A stretch of 64,000 nucleotides of DNA. It comes from Agrypnia vestita (lineage: Eukaryota > Arthropoda > Insecta > Trichoptera > Phryganeidae). Position numbers and translations under genes: made by a program. Location: positions 1 to 64,000 of the forward strand of contig JADDOH010023704.1 in the NCBI GenBank assembly GCA_016648135.1. The letters are read 5' to 3'. Under the pieces are notes generated by a model. The model was not told where the DNA came from and made no database searches. It saw nothing but the letters and a program-made list of their open reading frames with translations. Within the stretch, counting starts at the first letter, position 1; the number at the start of each line of letters is the position of its first letter. Shown piece by piece: positions 46,226 to 56,690 of the stretch.

Positions 46226-47987
46226 ATTTTAAAAACACCTGTATATTATTTGACCAACTTATTAAAAACTAATCTTTGGGTTGTATGCACACACTAATAA
46301 TGATATTACGAAATATCTTGATACATTCTCTGCAAAAATCTAAATGAAGGTCTTCAATTGGACGTAGAGCTTAGCTCAATATGGTGGCGCCATTGCAGTA
46401 GACAACTAATCAGGTTACGGGCTAATACAACTGGATGGAACCGGCATTAATGAAGTTGTATATTAGATGGCGTGTTAAACAAAATGTAAATCAAACATGT
46501 AAGTTAAATTCTGAAGGGTTTTTATAGAATGAAATAATTACAACTATTCCTAATAATGGCACTGTGATGGTTGTAATAATCCAATGTAGTATGTCATGAT
46601 ACAATAGTATGGCGTACTATCCTCTCTATTTCCTATCTCTAAGGAAACCGCGTGACTAAGTTATTTAAAGCCGAAAATGCAGTAAAGGGCCTCTACTGCT
46701 TTTTCTAAACCAAAAAATTAAAAAATGAATTTTAAGTATTTTTTTGTAAATAAATCTATACTATATAATATTTATTGTTTTTTTTACATGATAATCGCGA
46801 TTAATATATTATCCATGTTCTATTAATTTTTTTTTAAATAAATAACATTATCTAGTAACTGTTTACACCATGAATAAGAAGATAAGTCACCCTCAATTTA
46901 TAAATTGCGAAAGTATAAATACGTAAAAAAAAAGAACTCAAGATTACGTATTTTCTCTCTGGTAAATTATAAAAAAAAATCACCCTAAAAGAACACAAAC
47001 AAAGAAAACAAAAATAAATGTCTGAGAATTAAAAAAATAATTAAACAATACGTCAAGACTTCAAAAGCCCTTCAGAAAAACTTACCGTAAAATTTACGCG
47101 AGTAACATGCGTACGAAAGAACTGGATAAAATCAGACAATACATCGCAATTCGCCTCGAAATTCGAGAGTGGGGCATTAAAGTATCCGGGAATACTTAAC
47201 ACGATAAATTAATGTGTGGGAGTGAGGGGGGGGGGTTAAATAAACAACCCCCGCCTTGAATAATCTTCCACCCAAAAATGGCCACATTCAAAACTCGAAC
47301 GAACCGAGCGAAAGAAAGAGAGGGACAGAGGCAAGGCCGCGAGAAGTCTCCTCCCGTTCGGTGTAAAGTGAGAAGCCCCGGTATCGAGGAAAACAGACGA
47401 AAAGGGAACAAGTACCTTTCTCACATTAATTTTGTTTTTGTGAAATGTTTTATAAGCGGAAATTATTGTTGACGGCGCAACGCAAAGCCGACTGGCGCGC
47501 CCTCTGAAAAAAGAATTTCAAAGAAGTAAAAAATAAAACTGTTCCAAAATGTGTTGTACTCGCACATTTAGAATTATTTCAGATTTTCTTTGGGAAAATT
47601 TTCTTGAGCTCCGTTTGCATCTTCCTAACCCATCATTAATTTTCAGGGCGGAACCTAACCTAACGCAACCACAAAAGACGACATTGCTCGATCTAAAGCA
47701 GTAGGGATTTGACATTAAGAGCATTTCTTATATGGACCTCATTGTAGAATGAAAATGCAAGTGCAGTGATGAAAGACAGAAAATAGAAATGGAAGCTTTC
47801 TACTTAAAAAGATGATGCAGAAATTAAAATATTGTCATTTTGTACAATATTGTCTACGAATACGAAAGAAGGAAGTGAGCAGTCGGTGGTGAACTCAACA
47901 TTTTCGAGATAGATTTCATTTGAGAGGCCGTGCACAAATTGGGAAATTAAGATGGAATCTCTAACTTGTTACTAGCACAGAAGAAAA
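46226..47987. other. Noncoding; GC-richer stretch at 47160-47480
   Basis: Mostly AT-rich. 47215-47420 is GC-richer with a G10 run and AGAGGGACAGAGGCAAGGCC-type purine sequence. A promoter or untranslated exon is possible but unsupported. CCTAACCTAA near 47650. Confidence 0.35.
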
Positions 47988-48595
47988 TTATTTATGGTTT
48001 TTGTGTTTAGTTTGTATAACTATTGTTCATTTTTAATGAAATTTAAAATAAATAAAATTTTAATAAATATTATTATTAATCAAATTAATAAAGGCACAAA
48101 CGATCTAAATATAACACTATTAAATAGTCGACAAAAAATTATATTTTCTCCACTTCTTTATATGTTTAAGAAACCCAAAATCAAGGCCGTAAATTAAAAT
48201 AATATTTAATGTAATAATTTCCTGAGCGAAAATAAAATATCAACTAAATGAAGGCTCAAAGCTTCAGTTAATCACTTTCAGAAAACGGGGAACTTCGATA
48301 ACTAAGCGCAACATAGAATTTTATAAATCATGGAATCTTTAATGATAAGTGCCTAGGAATATAAAAGAATCTTAATATAGGGCTTCACCGAAAACATCTA
48401 ATTATCCATAGGGGAAACGGTAACTTAAATCTTATAAACGAGTCGAATGTACACGGTATATCCACTGTCTGATAATGGCCTTACAAGCCGAAACAGCTGT
48501 CACATTTAAAAGAATACTTAACCTGCAGAACTTAATAATATTTATTGAAATTTAATTTGTTTTAAATTTAGTTTATTCAGACGAGTTGAATGCAC
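47988..48595 (+). mobile_element. Penelope-like element copy 3 with inverted 3' end at its left
   Basis: The body 48080-48197 encodes the PLE C-terminus (LLNSRQKIIFSPLLYMFKKP) and is followed by the 3'UTR (GATAATGGCCTTACAAGCCG, near 48470-48490) ending AACTTAATAATATTTATTGA. The left edge, 47988-48077, is the reverse complement of that same 3' end (AAATTTAAAATAAATAAAAT) plus the adjoining segment seen at 2342-2375. Heavily 5'-truncated. Confidence 0.8.
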
Positions 48596-48639
48596 TTTAA
48601 TTTATCCAAATCGGACCACACACTGCGAAGTTATCGGCG

Positions 48640-49090
48640 ATGAAACATTCATCCATTCAGTCCACGAGCGCGCACTGAGAGGTGTGACGTCATTTGGTTT
48701 TATTTGTCGGTTTTCGCGCCCTGGGATGGTTCACGTCAACAAATGATAATAATTAGCCGCGAGCGAAGGCGGAGGGTGGGATACTTGCGTCCGTCTAGAT
48801 TGACGGCAGGTGTCTGTGCCGCCGGGGTCGGCGACCCGCCACCCCGCCCGGCGAGGGAAGCGACGCTCGAAGCGCAGAAGATAGCGTCGCGCGCCAAGTA
48901 TTGAGTGACGTGTGCGAGAGACGGAAGATGGGTGTCGCTGATGAAATTGAGACGTTACTGAACCGCGTATTAAAAAAATTGAGCGAGCTTACAGCAGTCG
49001 CAAATTATGTGTGTAACATCTTTTCTCAGCAACGCTTCGTTCGTTTCTCGGTAACGCTCAGTACCGACTCGTCAAAACTACTGTAAGTCG
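48640..49090. promoter_or_regulatory. CpG-rich patch with CRE palindrome; possible promoter
   Basis: An abrupt GC- and CpG-rich block in AT-rich DNA (GCCGCCGGGGTCGGCGACCC, 48818-48837). It contains a full CRE, TGACGTCA, at 48685-48692. Short open frames run through it in several phases without recognisable domains. It could be the promoter and first exon of an unidentified gene. Confidence 0.35.
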
Positions 49091-49109
49091 GTAAAGAAGT
49101 CTGCGGCTT

Positions 49110-49755
49110 TCCATGAACCGAGCGTAAAAATGTTAGGTACACATCAAAATTTTCAAAATAATTTATTTATTCATACTCGCGGAGAAAACCTTAAAATTGC
49201 GCGAAAAACAAACAAAAAGAGGGTAGGTCTTTTCATATAAGCTTGCAATTGAGTTGGTGTGGGTACAATGCGTAATACGCACATTGTTTCGTTGTGTCGA
49301 GTCTACGGATACGAGAGGGGCGTATCCGCAAACTTAACGCAACGAAACAATGCGCGTATTATGCACTGCACCCACACTCACTCAATAGCAAGCTTATATG
49401 AAAAGACCTATACCATTAAACGTACATACATGTGAATATATGTCGCATATAACAGCCTTATATTTAAAAGGTATACGACGAATGAACAGCTGTTTTATTA
49501 ATATTTTTTCTAAACACGTATTATTAAGTCGCTTCATTTAGGATAATAAAATATATTATTTTTGTCAAACTTTTTTCTTTCTAAACCAAAAATCTTTCTA
49601 AACCAGAGATCCAGAGACATTATAAAAAAAATTCAACATCACCCTAATTTATTAAATTTGATATTTTCTTTCGACGCCTCATGTCAAAATTGAATGTACC
49701 GAATAACATTGATATCAATTCGGAATCGGAACATTTTCTCATTCAGATGTTACAC
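49110..49755 (+). repeat. Dispersed repeat R2, copy carrying a palindromic MITE
   Basis: It is the same sequence as 33791-34290, split at 49223/49411 by the MITE. Left part GGAGAAAACCTTAAAATTGC; right part ACCATTAAACGTACATACAT through GGAACATTTTCTCATTCA. Confidence 0.65.
49224..49410. mobile_element. Fully palindromic 187-bp MITE with TA ends
   Basis: The left arm TAGGTCTTTTCATATAAGCT and right arm AGCTTATATGAAAAGACCTA are exact complements. Pairing continues inward (ATTGAGT.G.TGTGGGT, GCGTAATACGC, CATTGTTTCGTTG) for ~75 bp, leaving a loop of ~35 bp. The TA at each end could be the target duplication of a Tc1/mariner-type insertion. Confidence 0.8.
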
Positions 49756-49799
49756 ATTAAAAAATGAATACATGTACGCTGAGGTACGCTCAATCGACC

Positions 49800-49870
49800 A
49801 ATATAGTGGATTCGATGGTCGCGGGTTCGAACCTCATCCCAGACCAGCAAGTTACTTAGCCTTGACGAGT
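49800..49870 (+). repeat. Partial tRNA-derived SINE head
   Basis: GGTCGCGGGTTCGAACCTCA and CCCAGACCAGCAAGTTA match the 3' half of the SINE head at 5957. The upstream half differs, and the sequence downstream (to ~50040) is unlike the other copies, so it may be a related subfamily. Confidence 0.55.
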
Positions 49871-50359
49871 GTGTGATGTTATAACCTATATTCGCGACAA
49901 TTGTACTCCAATGGCAAGGCCGCACTGAGCCGATATATAATTTCCGGCTTCATTCGAACGACGTCTCTGCGGTATTCATTCATTTCAAATGACGTAGATC
50001 TTTAACGTGAAATCTAAATTGTAACTATTGTGTTATAAATTGAATTGTGTTTTCCGACAATTTTCTATCTACTTATCACACAACTTAATTACGTTACGGT
50101 GGAGTTGTATCACTGTCAATTCGCTGTGGTTTACACGTATAAAAACACATATCTCTTGTGCAAAGCGATAAATATCTTCTTCATTGGTGCTACACTCTCA
50201 ATCCAGCCTTGGCCTTCTTAACTTCCGTCTCCAGAACACTCGGGTCTTCTGGTACACTTATTGATGAAATACGGTACATGCATACAAACTATGCACCACA
50301 CTTTGTCGCGGAAGAACTTAGAATATATATTTTTATTTCTACCCATTAGAACGTATAAT

Positions 50360-50960
50360 AATAAGGTAAAGTAGAGATCGATGAAGAAGAAATAGAAATG
50401 GTGGATAGAATAAAATATTTAAGAATAATCATGGAATTATCGTTAAAAAGCACGTTAGATACATAACTTAAGAAAATAGCAAAAAATCAAGATTCTTGGG
50501 AAGAAATAGTGACTCTAGAAAAAGTCAAAATAATTTATAAATCAATAATTGCTTCTCATTTTCAATATTGCTCTCATTATTTTATACTTAAGTAACGAAG
50601 GATACATAAAAAATACAAACTCAACAAAATAGAGCGATTTGTATCATTCTAACGTGAAACAGATACTCTAAAATTAAAAAGATATTAAATGATTTAAATT
50701 TACTTGGCGTAAAACAAGGACTAAAGCTATAAAACGGATTAAGAACGAAACTAAGATTTTTATGAACGAAATTTTAAATAATAGTTAAAATACTTCAAAA
50801 ATAAAATTACATATAAGACAGATCGTCATGGGCATAATACAAGAAATGTAGACGAAGTAAGAATTCCATATAGAAATAAATCAAATATATAAAAATGTTA
50901 TTACAAAAGGAATACAATAATTTGCCAGAGAATGTGAAAAATCAAGAGTAAAATTAACAT
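50360..50960 (+). pseudogene. Decayed LINE RT C-terminus (CR1/Jockey-like)
   Basis: With several stops and shifts the plus strand still reads EIEMVDRIKYLRIIMELSL, KIIYKSIIASHFQYCSHY, DRHGHNTRNVDEVRIPYRNK. These are the LINE domain after the RT (…YLG…, IYKSII.SHF.YC…, HNTR…). Distinct from the other LINE families here. Confidence 0.7.
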
Positions 50961-51680
50961 CATATACAAAAAGGAATGCCGACGTCACATCACAGAATGT
51001 AAAATAGAATTATTATATAATAAGTGAATATGCATGGAGCCGAAACATGGACAATGAGGAGGAAAGAAATACCAAACACTCGACGCCTTCGCGGGCCCTT
51101 CTACTAATGAATGGCATGTTAAAAAGGCATAGTATCTCATAATTGATGCTACTTGTATTTCACTATGCACCTTTGGTTAAAATACATTGGAATATTAAAG
51201 GCTACTATATATATATATAGGTAAACAGCTACAACTGGCGCAAATTCGACGTTACGTCACAGGCAATCATCTCAACAGTGTATGGACGAAGGGGGAAATC
51301 TCTTCCAGCTCACGCTATTACGCTATCGCCGGGTTTCGAGTGGCAGAAGCTAATAACGCAGAGTGTATTAACGCATTCGGTTTTGTGTTTATCGATCGGT
51401 TGACTCAGCCAGCCAATATTGGGATCGGCGGCGATCTGGAACACTGCGACGAATAAAGCTTTCAATTTGGAACCGGTGATTCATGCAAATCAAAAGTATA
51501 CCAGTTTGCGCGAAACTGCCATTAGAACAGACCTATTATTAGTTCGATTACGAATGTACAATGGGTGGCGATCCCTCCGTGGTCATAATGCGTCAAGAGA
51601 ATATATAGACAGGCCAAAGTATTCACAATGTAAAAATAATCTAGGGTGGTTTCAAGTCCATAACCGCGTCACTAGAATGC
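50961..51680. other. Noncoding, nothing recognised
   Basis: Includes a (TA)9-type run near 51207-51222. One 90-codon open frame (51419-51691) runs into the MITE end and has no domain. Confidence 0.4.
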
Positions 51681-52127
51681 GACCACTATAAATTGGCGTG
51701 CGAGGGAGGGCGTCCCTGTCGCGTAACAGAAGTTGCCAGGTGTAAATTTATTACACAATACATAATGTACAGAATGTCCGGTGACCGGTGTCGTAGCCTT
51801 TAACAAAAATTTGGTAGGGCAGCACTAAAGAAACCAAGCCGTAATGGCGGCCGTTCTATCTGTCAAACAGTCAGACGGTAATATCGGTCCATTATTTGCT
51901 TTTTCATATAGCAAAACTTTAATACTTCATTGGCAATTGTTCTTGCACCATCCCGGACTGTTTAGGATGTTTTGGACATAATAATTCAGCGTATATTGGT
52001 AATCAAGATGTCACAGTTCCCGAACAAATACAAAATTGTACTGAATGACAGGGCGAGAGGGTTACCACCGGGTGCGGACGGGGCGGGTTTTAGTTCCAAA
52101 GTCGCCGCACGCCAAGTTATAGTGGTC
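51681..52127 (-). mobile_element. MITE family M1, copy 2 (447 bp)
   Basis: Ends GACCACTATAAATTGGCGTG and CACGCCAAGTTATAGTGGTC are inverted. It is the reverse of the 25506-25913 copy throughout, with a few insertions (for example GGGTTACCACCGGGTGCGGA). TIRs are ~20 bp with one or two mismatches. Confidence 0.78.
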
Positions 52128-53200
52128 AAGCTATAGGCTGAGCATTTGCCTAACCCTTGCAGTCCTACTTATCTACTCTCGCCGCACGACCGTCCCTTGG
52201 CCTTCATGCTTTCATCTTTCTCAGGGTATCCGAGGTATCATACCGAGGTATCAACCCTCTCTCATTCTGTGCCTAATGATTAGGCCGTAAATCTTGCACA
52301 ATACTATTTTCGAACATAATCAACCAACAGGATGTGATCGGCGATGTATACAGTTTAATCACTACGTTCTGCGACATCAATCTCGACGATAGCAATTTTT
52401 GCAAAACAACGAGCGTTTCCCGATTTTATCTCGACATTTACGTCTTGGATATCATTATACTGGCACAGACAGTAACTTGTGTAAGTCCAATCTGACTCAA
52501 TCAAATCTAACTTGTCATAAATATTCATTTGATAAATATTATACGTACTAGCTGTAACCTGCCAAAAATGACGGCACTTTTAATAAAAAGAATTACTTAT
52601 TTATAGCCGACATCCACGAAATAGTAATAACGACTTTTATGAAAATATATAAACATTTTTCTTACATTTCCCCTGCCGGCAGTTAAAGGTACTATTCTAA
52701 ACCCCGGCGATCGGGCAAAACATGAAAATGGATTGTTGACGGACAGACAGCGAAATTATTATGTTTGATAAATTGTCCTCAGGTTTTAACCACGGCATAC
52801 AGAGGGTGATTCATGATACGGTACGTACTTCCAGGGCAACACATCAAGAAGTTTCATTTAAACCTGATAAATTGTAATTTTTGTGATCAACACGTACGAC
52901 TTTAATTTTAATGTAGTGTTTCATGTCTTTTCCTTTTTCAGATCAAGTTGAAATGTGGCTTAAGTGATCAAGTGGATCAAGGTGGTTTCTCAGCACAACA
53001 TTTGAGCAGAATATTTACGTGATCCGTGACGATACAATTACACGCGCCATGATAAAATCGTAACTAGGATTTCTGACCCGGGAATACATGGAGTTTTCGA
53101 AGCGTCGAGTCCCGGGAATGTTTACATCGAGTCCCGGGATTTGTAATAATTTTCAAAGGGTGCAAGTAAAAAACTCAAAACCTTTGTTTTTTTTTTGAAC
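52128..53200. other. Noncoding, nothing recognised
   Basis: Mixed composition. Near 53100-53140 the phrase GAGTCCCGGGA occurs twice, and relatives recur at 53715-53740. No gene seen. Confidence 0.35.
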
Positions 53201-53356
53201 AAGGAATACGTGTCACATCAATATTCTTACTATTTTCAAATTAAGCTAAACGCGTGTGCTATGAAAATAGGACTAAATTGCTGGTCTGGAGTGAGGTTCG
53301 AACTCGCGACCTTTGGATCACGAGACGAGAGTCCTAACCACATGAACAACAAGCTA
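53201..53356 (-). repeat. tRNA-derived SINE, copy 3
   Basis: Inverted copy: AAGGAATACGTGTCACATCA at the tail side, then GGTCTGGAGTGAGGTTCGAA and CGCGACCTTTGGATCACGAG, ending AACAACAAGCTACTA. A T-run flanks the tail, the complement of an A-tail. Confidence 0.78.
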
Positions 53357-53859
53357 CTACAAGTTATTTTCAACTTTTTTTGTAAATACTGAAAAGATAA
53401 GACTGAAGATCGGCGCAGTTTTCAAGTCCCATCATCGCCGATGAGTACCTAAATATGGATACCGCCTTCGATCGAGTTAGTAGGCTGCACTTGAGATTTC
53501 GATATATTTTTCTGTTTGTAGAATATACTTCATTCAAATTAAAAAATTTAATTTTTTTTTTATTATTAAGAATTCATTATATGTCTATTCTCACGAAGAA
53601 ACATGTAATATTTTATTGCGTATACATGATTAATTTACAATACCAATTTAATTGAAATAAAATTAACAACGTTTATAAAAAAGTTCCCTGGATCGATCCA
53701 GAGCCGCGAATCGAGTCCCGGAAATGAAAAAATCCGGGAATAGAGAAACCCCAATCGTAATCTTGATCTACACTTCCTTACTGCGCGATTTAGAAGCCAA
53801 ATGATTTTAAAAAAAATCTTTTCAGGTTCCGAGAAATCGAGTCAACTCAGACCGCAAAG

Positions 53860-54050
53860 CTCGCGGCGAGATGGGCGTTGAACTTCGGCGAGAGCGACAC
53901 ATTCGGAATTGACAAACGGCGGCAGCGACACAACGTCGCCCGGGTCACGCTCGGCGGGGCGCGTGTTATTGGGTGATGTAAACATAAATATTTCATTTGG
54001 GCCGAACGGTAGCGCCATTCGTCCGGCACTAGAGGTGCGACAGTGTAGGA
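53860..54050. other. GC-rich patch
   Basis: CpG-rich segment (AGCTCGCGGCGAGATGGGCG; GTCGCCCGGGTCACGCTCGG) in AT-rich surroundings. No domain-bearing frame. Possible untranslated exon, promoter or element end. Confidence 0.3.
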
Positions 54051-54129
54051 CATGCGAAGCGAAAATTTTAAAGTAGAGGTACTACTTTAAATATTAAAAT
54101 ACAAAATATTTATTTAATATTATTTGTAA

Positions 54130-54430
54130 AACATTCATAACCTCGCAGGGCTATATTCCTGCCTTGATTATGAGTCGAAAATGTTCGAGCTATTATGACC
54201 TAATATCAATAGTTAAGGAGATATGCGACATCAAAGTTTACATTTTTTTTCCAATATTTCTGACTTATTTTTTGCAAAACGTTAGACTATCATTACAGTA
54301 ACTCGTATCAATTACGAAAAATTCATTCGTTTCGATACAAGATAAATAAAATGATAAAAACCCCGAAAAAATTCCAATTGGAATGTTTTCCAGCTGGAAT
54401 TCGAAGGTTTTTATTTTTTTAGCGAAGTTT
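54130..54430 (+). repeat. Dispersed repeat R3, copy 1
   Basis: It shares with 59283-59560 and 63300-63510 (both inverted): GCTCGAAAATGTTC, ATTGATATTAGG or its complement, CAATATTTCTGACTTATTTT, TTGCAAAA and the ATGATAAAAACC end. No coding sequence. Confidence 0.6.
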
Positions 54431-55335
54431 ATCAGCGATTCTCGCTATAGGAAAATTTGATCATGTTTTAAAGAAATCGTACTGCTAGCGGATACGTACT
54501 AAAAAGATATTTTTCAACTGAAGTAATTCAAAAACAGAACCGAGCTATCGCGCATAATTTGAATATTTACCACCTTATACTTGGCCTAAGCCGTGGTATG
54601 CATATAGCCAATAGCTACAATTCTAGTCTAAAAACAATGTTTTTCAACAAGTGCGCTCCGCCAGCACTGAAGCCGCACAGAGCGATGCATCTGACAACCG
54701 GCTCAATTGAGAGTGGCACAGCGGGAAATGGGTGGGTGAACGCTGAAGATATCGATTCGCTACCGTACAAGGAACGAAACTATTAAACAGCACGGTACTT
54801 GTCGCTAGATATTGATGTAGAAGAGAGTAAAAATAGAAGGAGGGTCCAAGGTCAAAGAAATGTCGCGATTAAACAGGGAAATGGCAGCAATGGATCCTGG
54901 AATGATTTGGGAGAGGCGTACGACCATGCAATGGACTTTGATAGGCTAATAGGTCGATAACGCTGAAAAAAGTATCCAATAGAAATAGAGATGAACGGGG
55001 TCAAGTCAAATAGCGTCGGTATAAACGACGCTGCACAGGTCGCGCCGGGACATAATGCTATCAAACGGGCCAATTAAGATGGCCGGTGGCCTACTGTGCT
55101 GGTATGAATGCAGTCTGGTACTGGACACAACGAAATGTGAAATAAAAAAGTCACATTTCTGATATAAATGTTGGAATTTTTTGTTGTTTTATTAGTCTTT
55201 TCGTTGGATTCGTATCACATCCATACAGTTCTTATAAAATATTCGTTTCTTTTAATACCTATGTCAAACTGTGATCTAAAATGAGATCTGTGATGCACGC
55301 GGACTGTGCATTAGCTAAATAAAAGATTCAAAAGT
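54431..55335. other. Noncoding, nothing recognised
   Basis: No repeat, RNA gene or domain-bearing frame seen. A 75-codon frame at 54559-54786 has no recognisable feature. Confidence 0.35.
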
Positions 55336-55339
55336 GTGA

Positions 55340-55870
55340 AGAAGATTGAGTACCTTGGTTGCCGGCTAGAAGCAGGAGTGAGACCCAAATTTAGAAATTA
55401 AAATAAGAATTAAGTTGGCAAGACGCACTTTCGTGAACATAAAGGCTGTCTTAGCACCCGTCGGAGGGCAGTAAAATTCTACGTCGTAGCCGTGTTGCTC
55501 TGGTCTCGGTGTGTTAAAAGAAGGCACTATTAAAAGTCTAGAGGCCTTTGAGACGCGGCAATACCAACGTGTGCCGAAGACCTCCCGGGTTGACCAGTAC
55601 CAATGAAGAGGCAATGAGAGACGCACGAGTGAGTCGAGATAATTAATAACTATTATCGAACGAAGGCAAGCTGCATACTTCGACATATATTCTACAATGA
55701 AAAATATGATCATCATGCAGGAGAAGATAGAAGGCAGCAGAGGTGTAGGTAGAAAAGGGTCATGGTTGCGTAACCTCAGAAGGTGGCTCAGTGTCAAAAA
55801 TGTCGGTGATCTTATATATCTTGCACAGGAAGGATATGTGTATCACCATACTGCACTTGGGCGCCAATTT
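55340..55870 (+). pseudogene. LINE C-terminal fragment, decayed at its 5' side
   Basis: The plus strand reads KKIEYLGCRLEAG, then a broken stretch, then (from 55697) a clean frame MQEKIEGSRGVGRKGSWLRN and LRRW, the IEG.R..GRK..SWLRN..W motif at the C-terminus of a widespread arthropod LINE group. The frame stays open to 56062, but the last ~70 residues look like non-element sequence. Confidence 0.7.
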
Positions 55871-56509
55871 TTGACAGAAGACGAAGAAAAACACAAAAAT
55901 ACATACCACGATTGCAGTTTAAGCTATTTGGATTACGAAACGTATGGAAAAGTGATGCGTGATAGATTATTTGAAAATCAATTATTAGAACTGGCAATGT
56001 GCAATGATACGCCAAGAACTTTTTCCTGCTTGCAGTCTTACACTCACTTCCGTGCGGAATAACTATTCATCATTGTGTATTATTTTCAAGCAATCCTTGT
56101 TATTGTGTGAAATATAATACTGGCCAAGCAAGATGCCGACCGTAAAACAACATTCCGTTTTAGAAATATATACATTCGGAAATAACGTGGCTTTCCTGTT
56201 AAAACACACAGCAAAAAAACAAAAAATTCAGAACGCAACATCTACATTCGTAATATAATTTCTTACGTCGAATTTAATTACGTTGTTATGTACAAACATG
56301 TATGTTCTTTTAAGATCAAAGGCAGACCGTCTGAATTCTGAAGAATACCGAAGTATTTCGGACAGACGAGAAGATAATCTGGAGATTCTGGAGAAGAAGC
56401 TCGACAATGCTGAGATAAGACACGAATCGAGCGAAATAAATTACACGATCACAGCCAAATTGTTGGTCACCCACCGGATCGATGAAGATAATTAGTAGTA
56501 ACAACGAGT

Positions 56510-56690
56510 AGCTTGTTGGTCTTGTGGTTAGGACTCTCGCCTCATGATTCAAAGGTCGCGGGTTCGAACCTCACTCCAGACCAGCAAGTTAGTCCTATTT
56601 TCATAGCACAAGCGTTTAGCTTAGTTTGAAAATAGTAAGAATAATGATGTGACACGTATTCCGTGTTCGCATCTCTATATAAAAAAAAAA
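56510..56690 (+). repeat. tRNA-derived SINE, copy 4 (most complete)
   Basis: Intact A box (TTGTGGTTAGGACTC) and B box (GGTCGCGGGTTCGAACCTC), body CATAGCACAAGCGTTTAGCT, end CGTGTTCGCATCTCTATAT and an A10 tail. It is the best reference for the family. Confidence 0.82.

Noticed and set aside
48901..49086. Start of a gene (MGVADEIETLL…) in the CpG-rich block
   Set aside because: Only a weak helical stretch followed by unlike sequence; not the PP1 N-terminus, and on the opposite strand to PP1.
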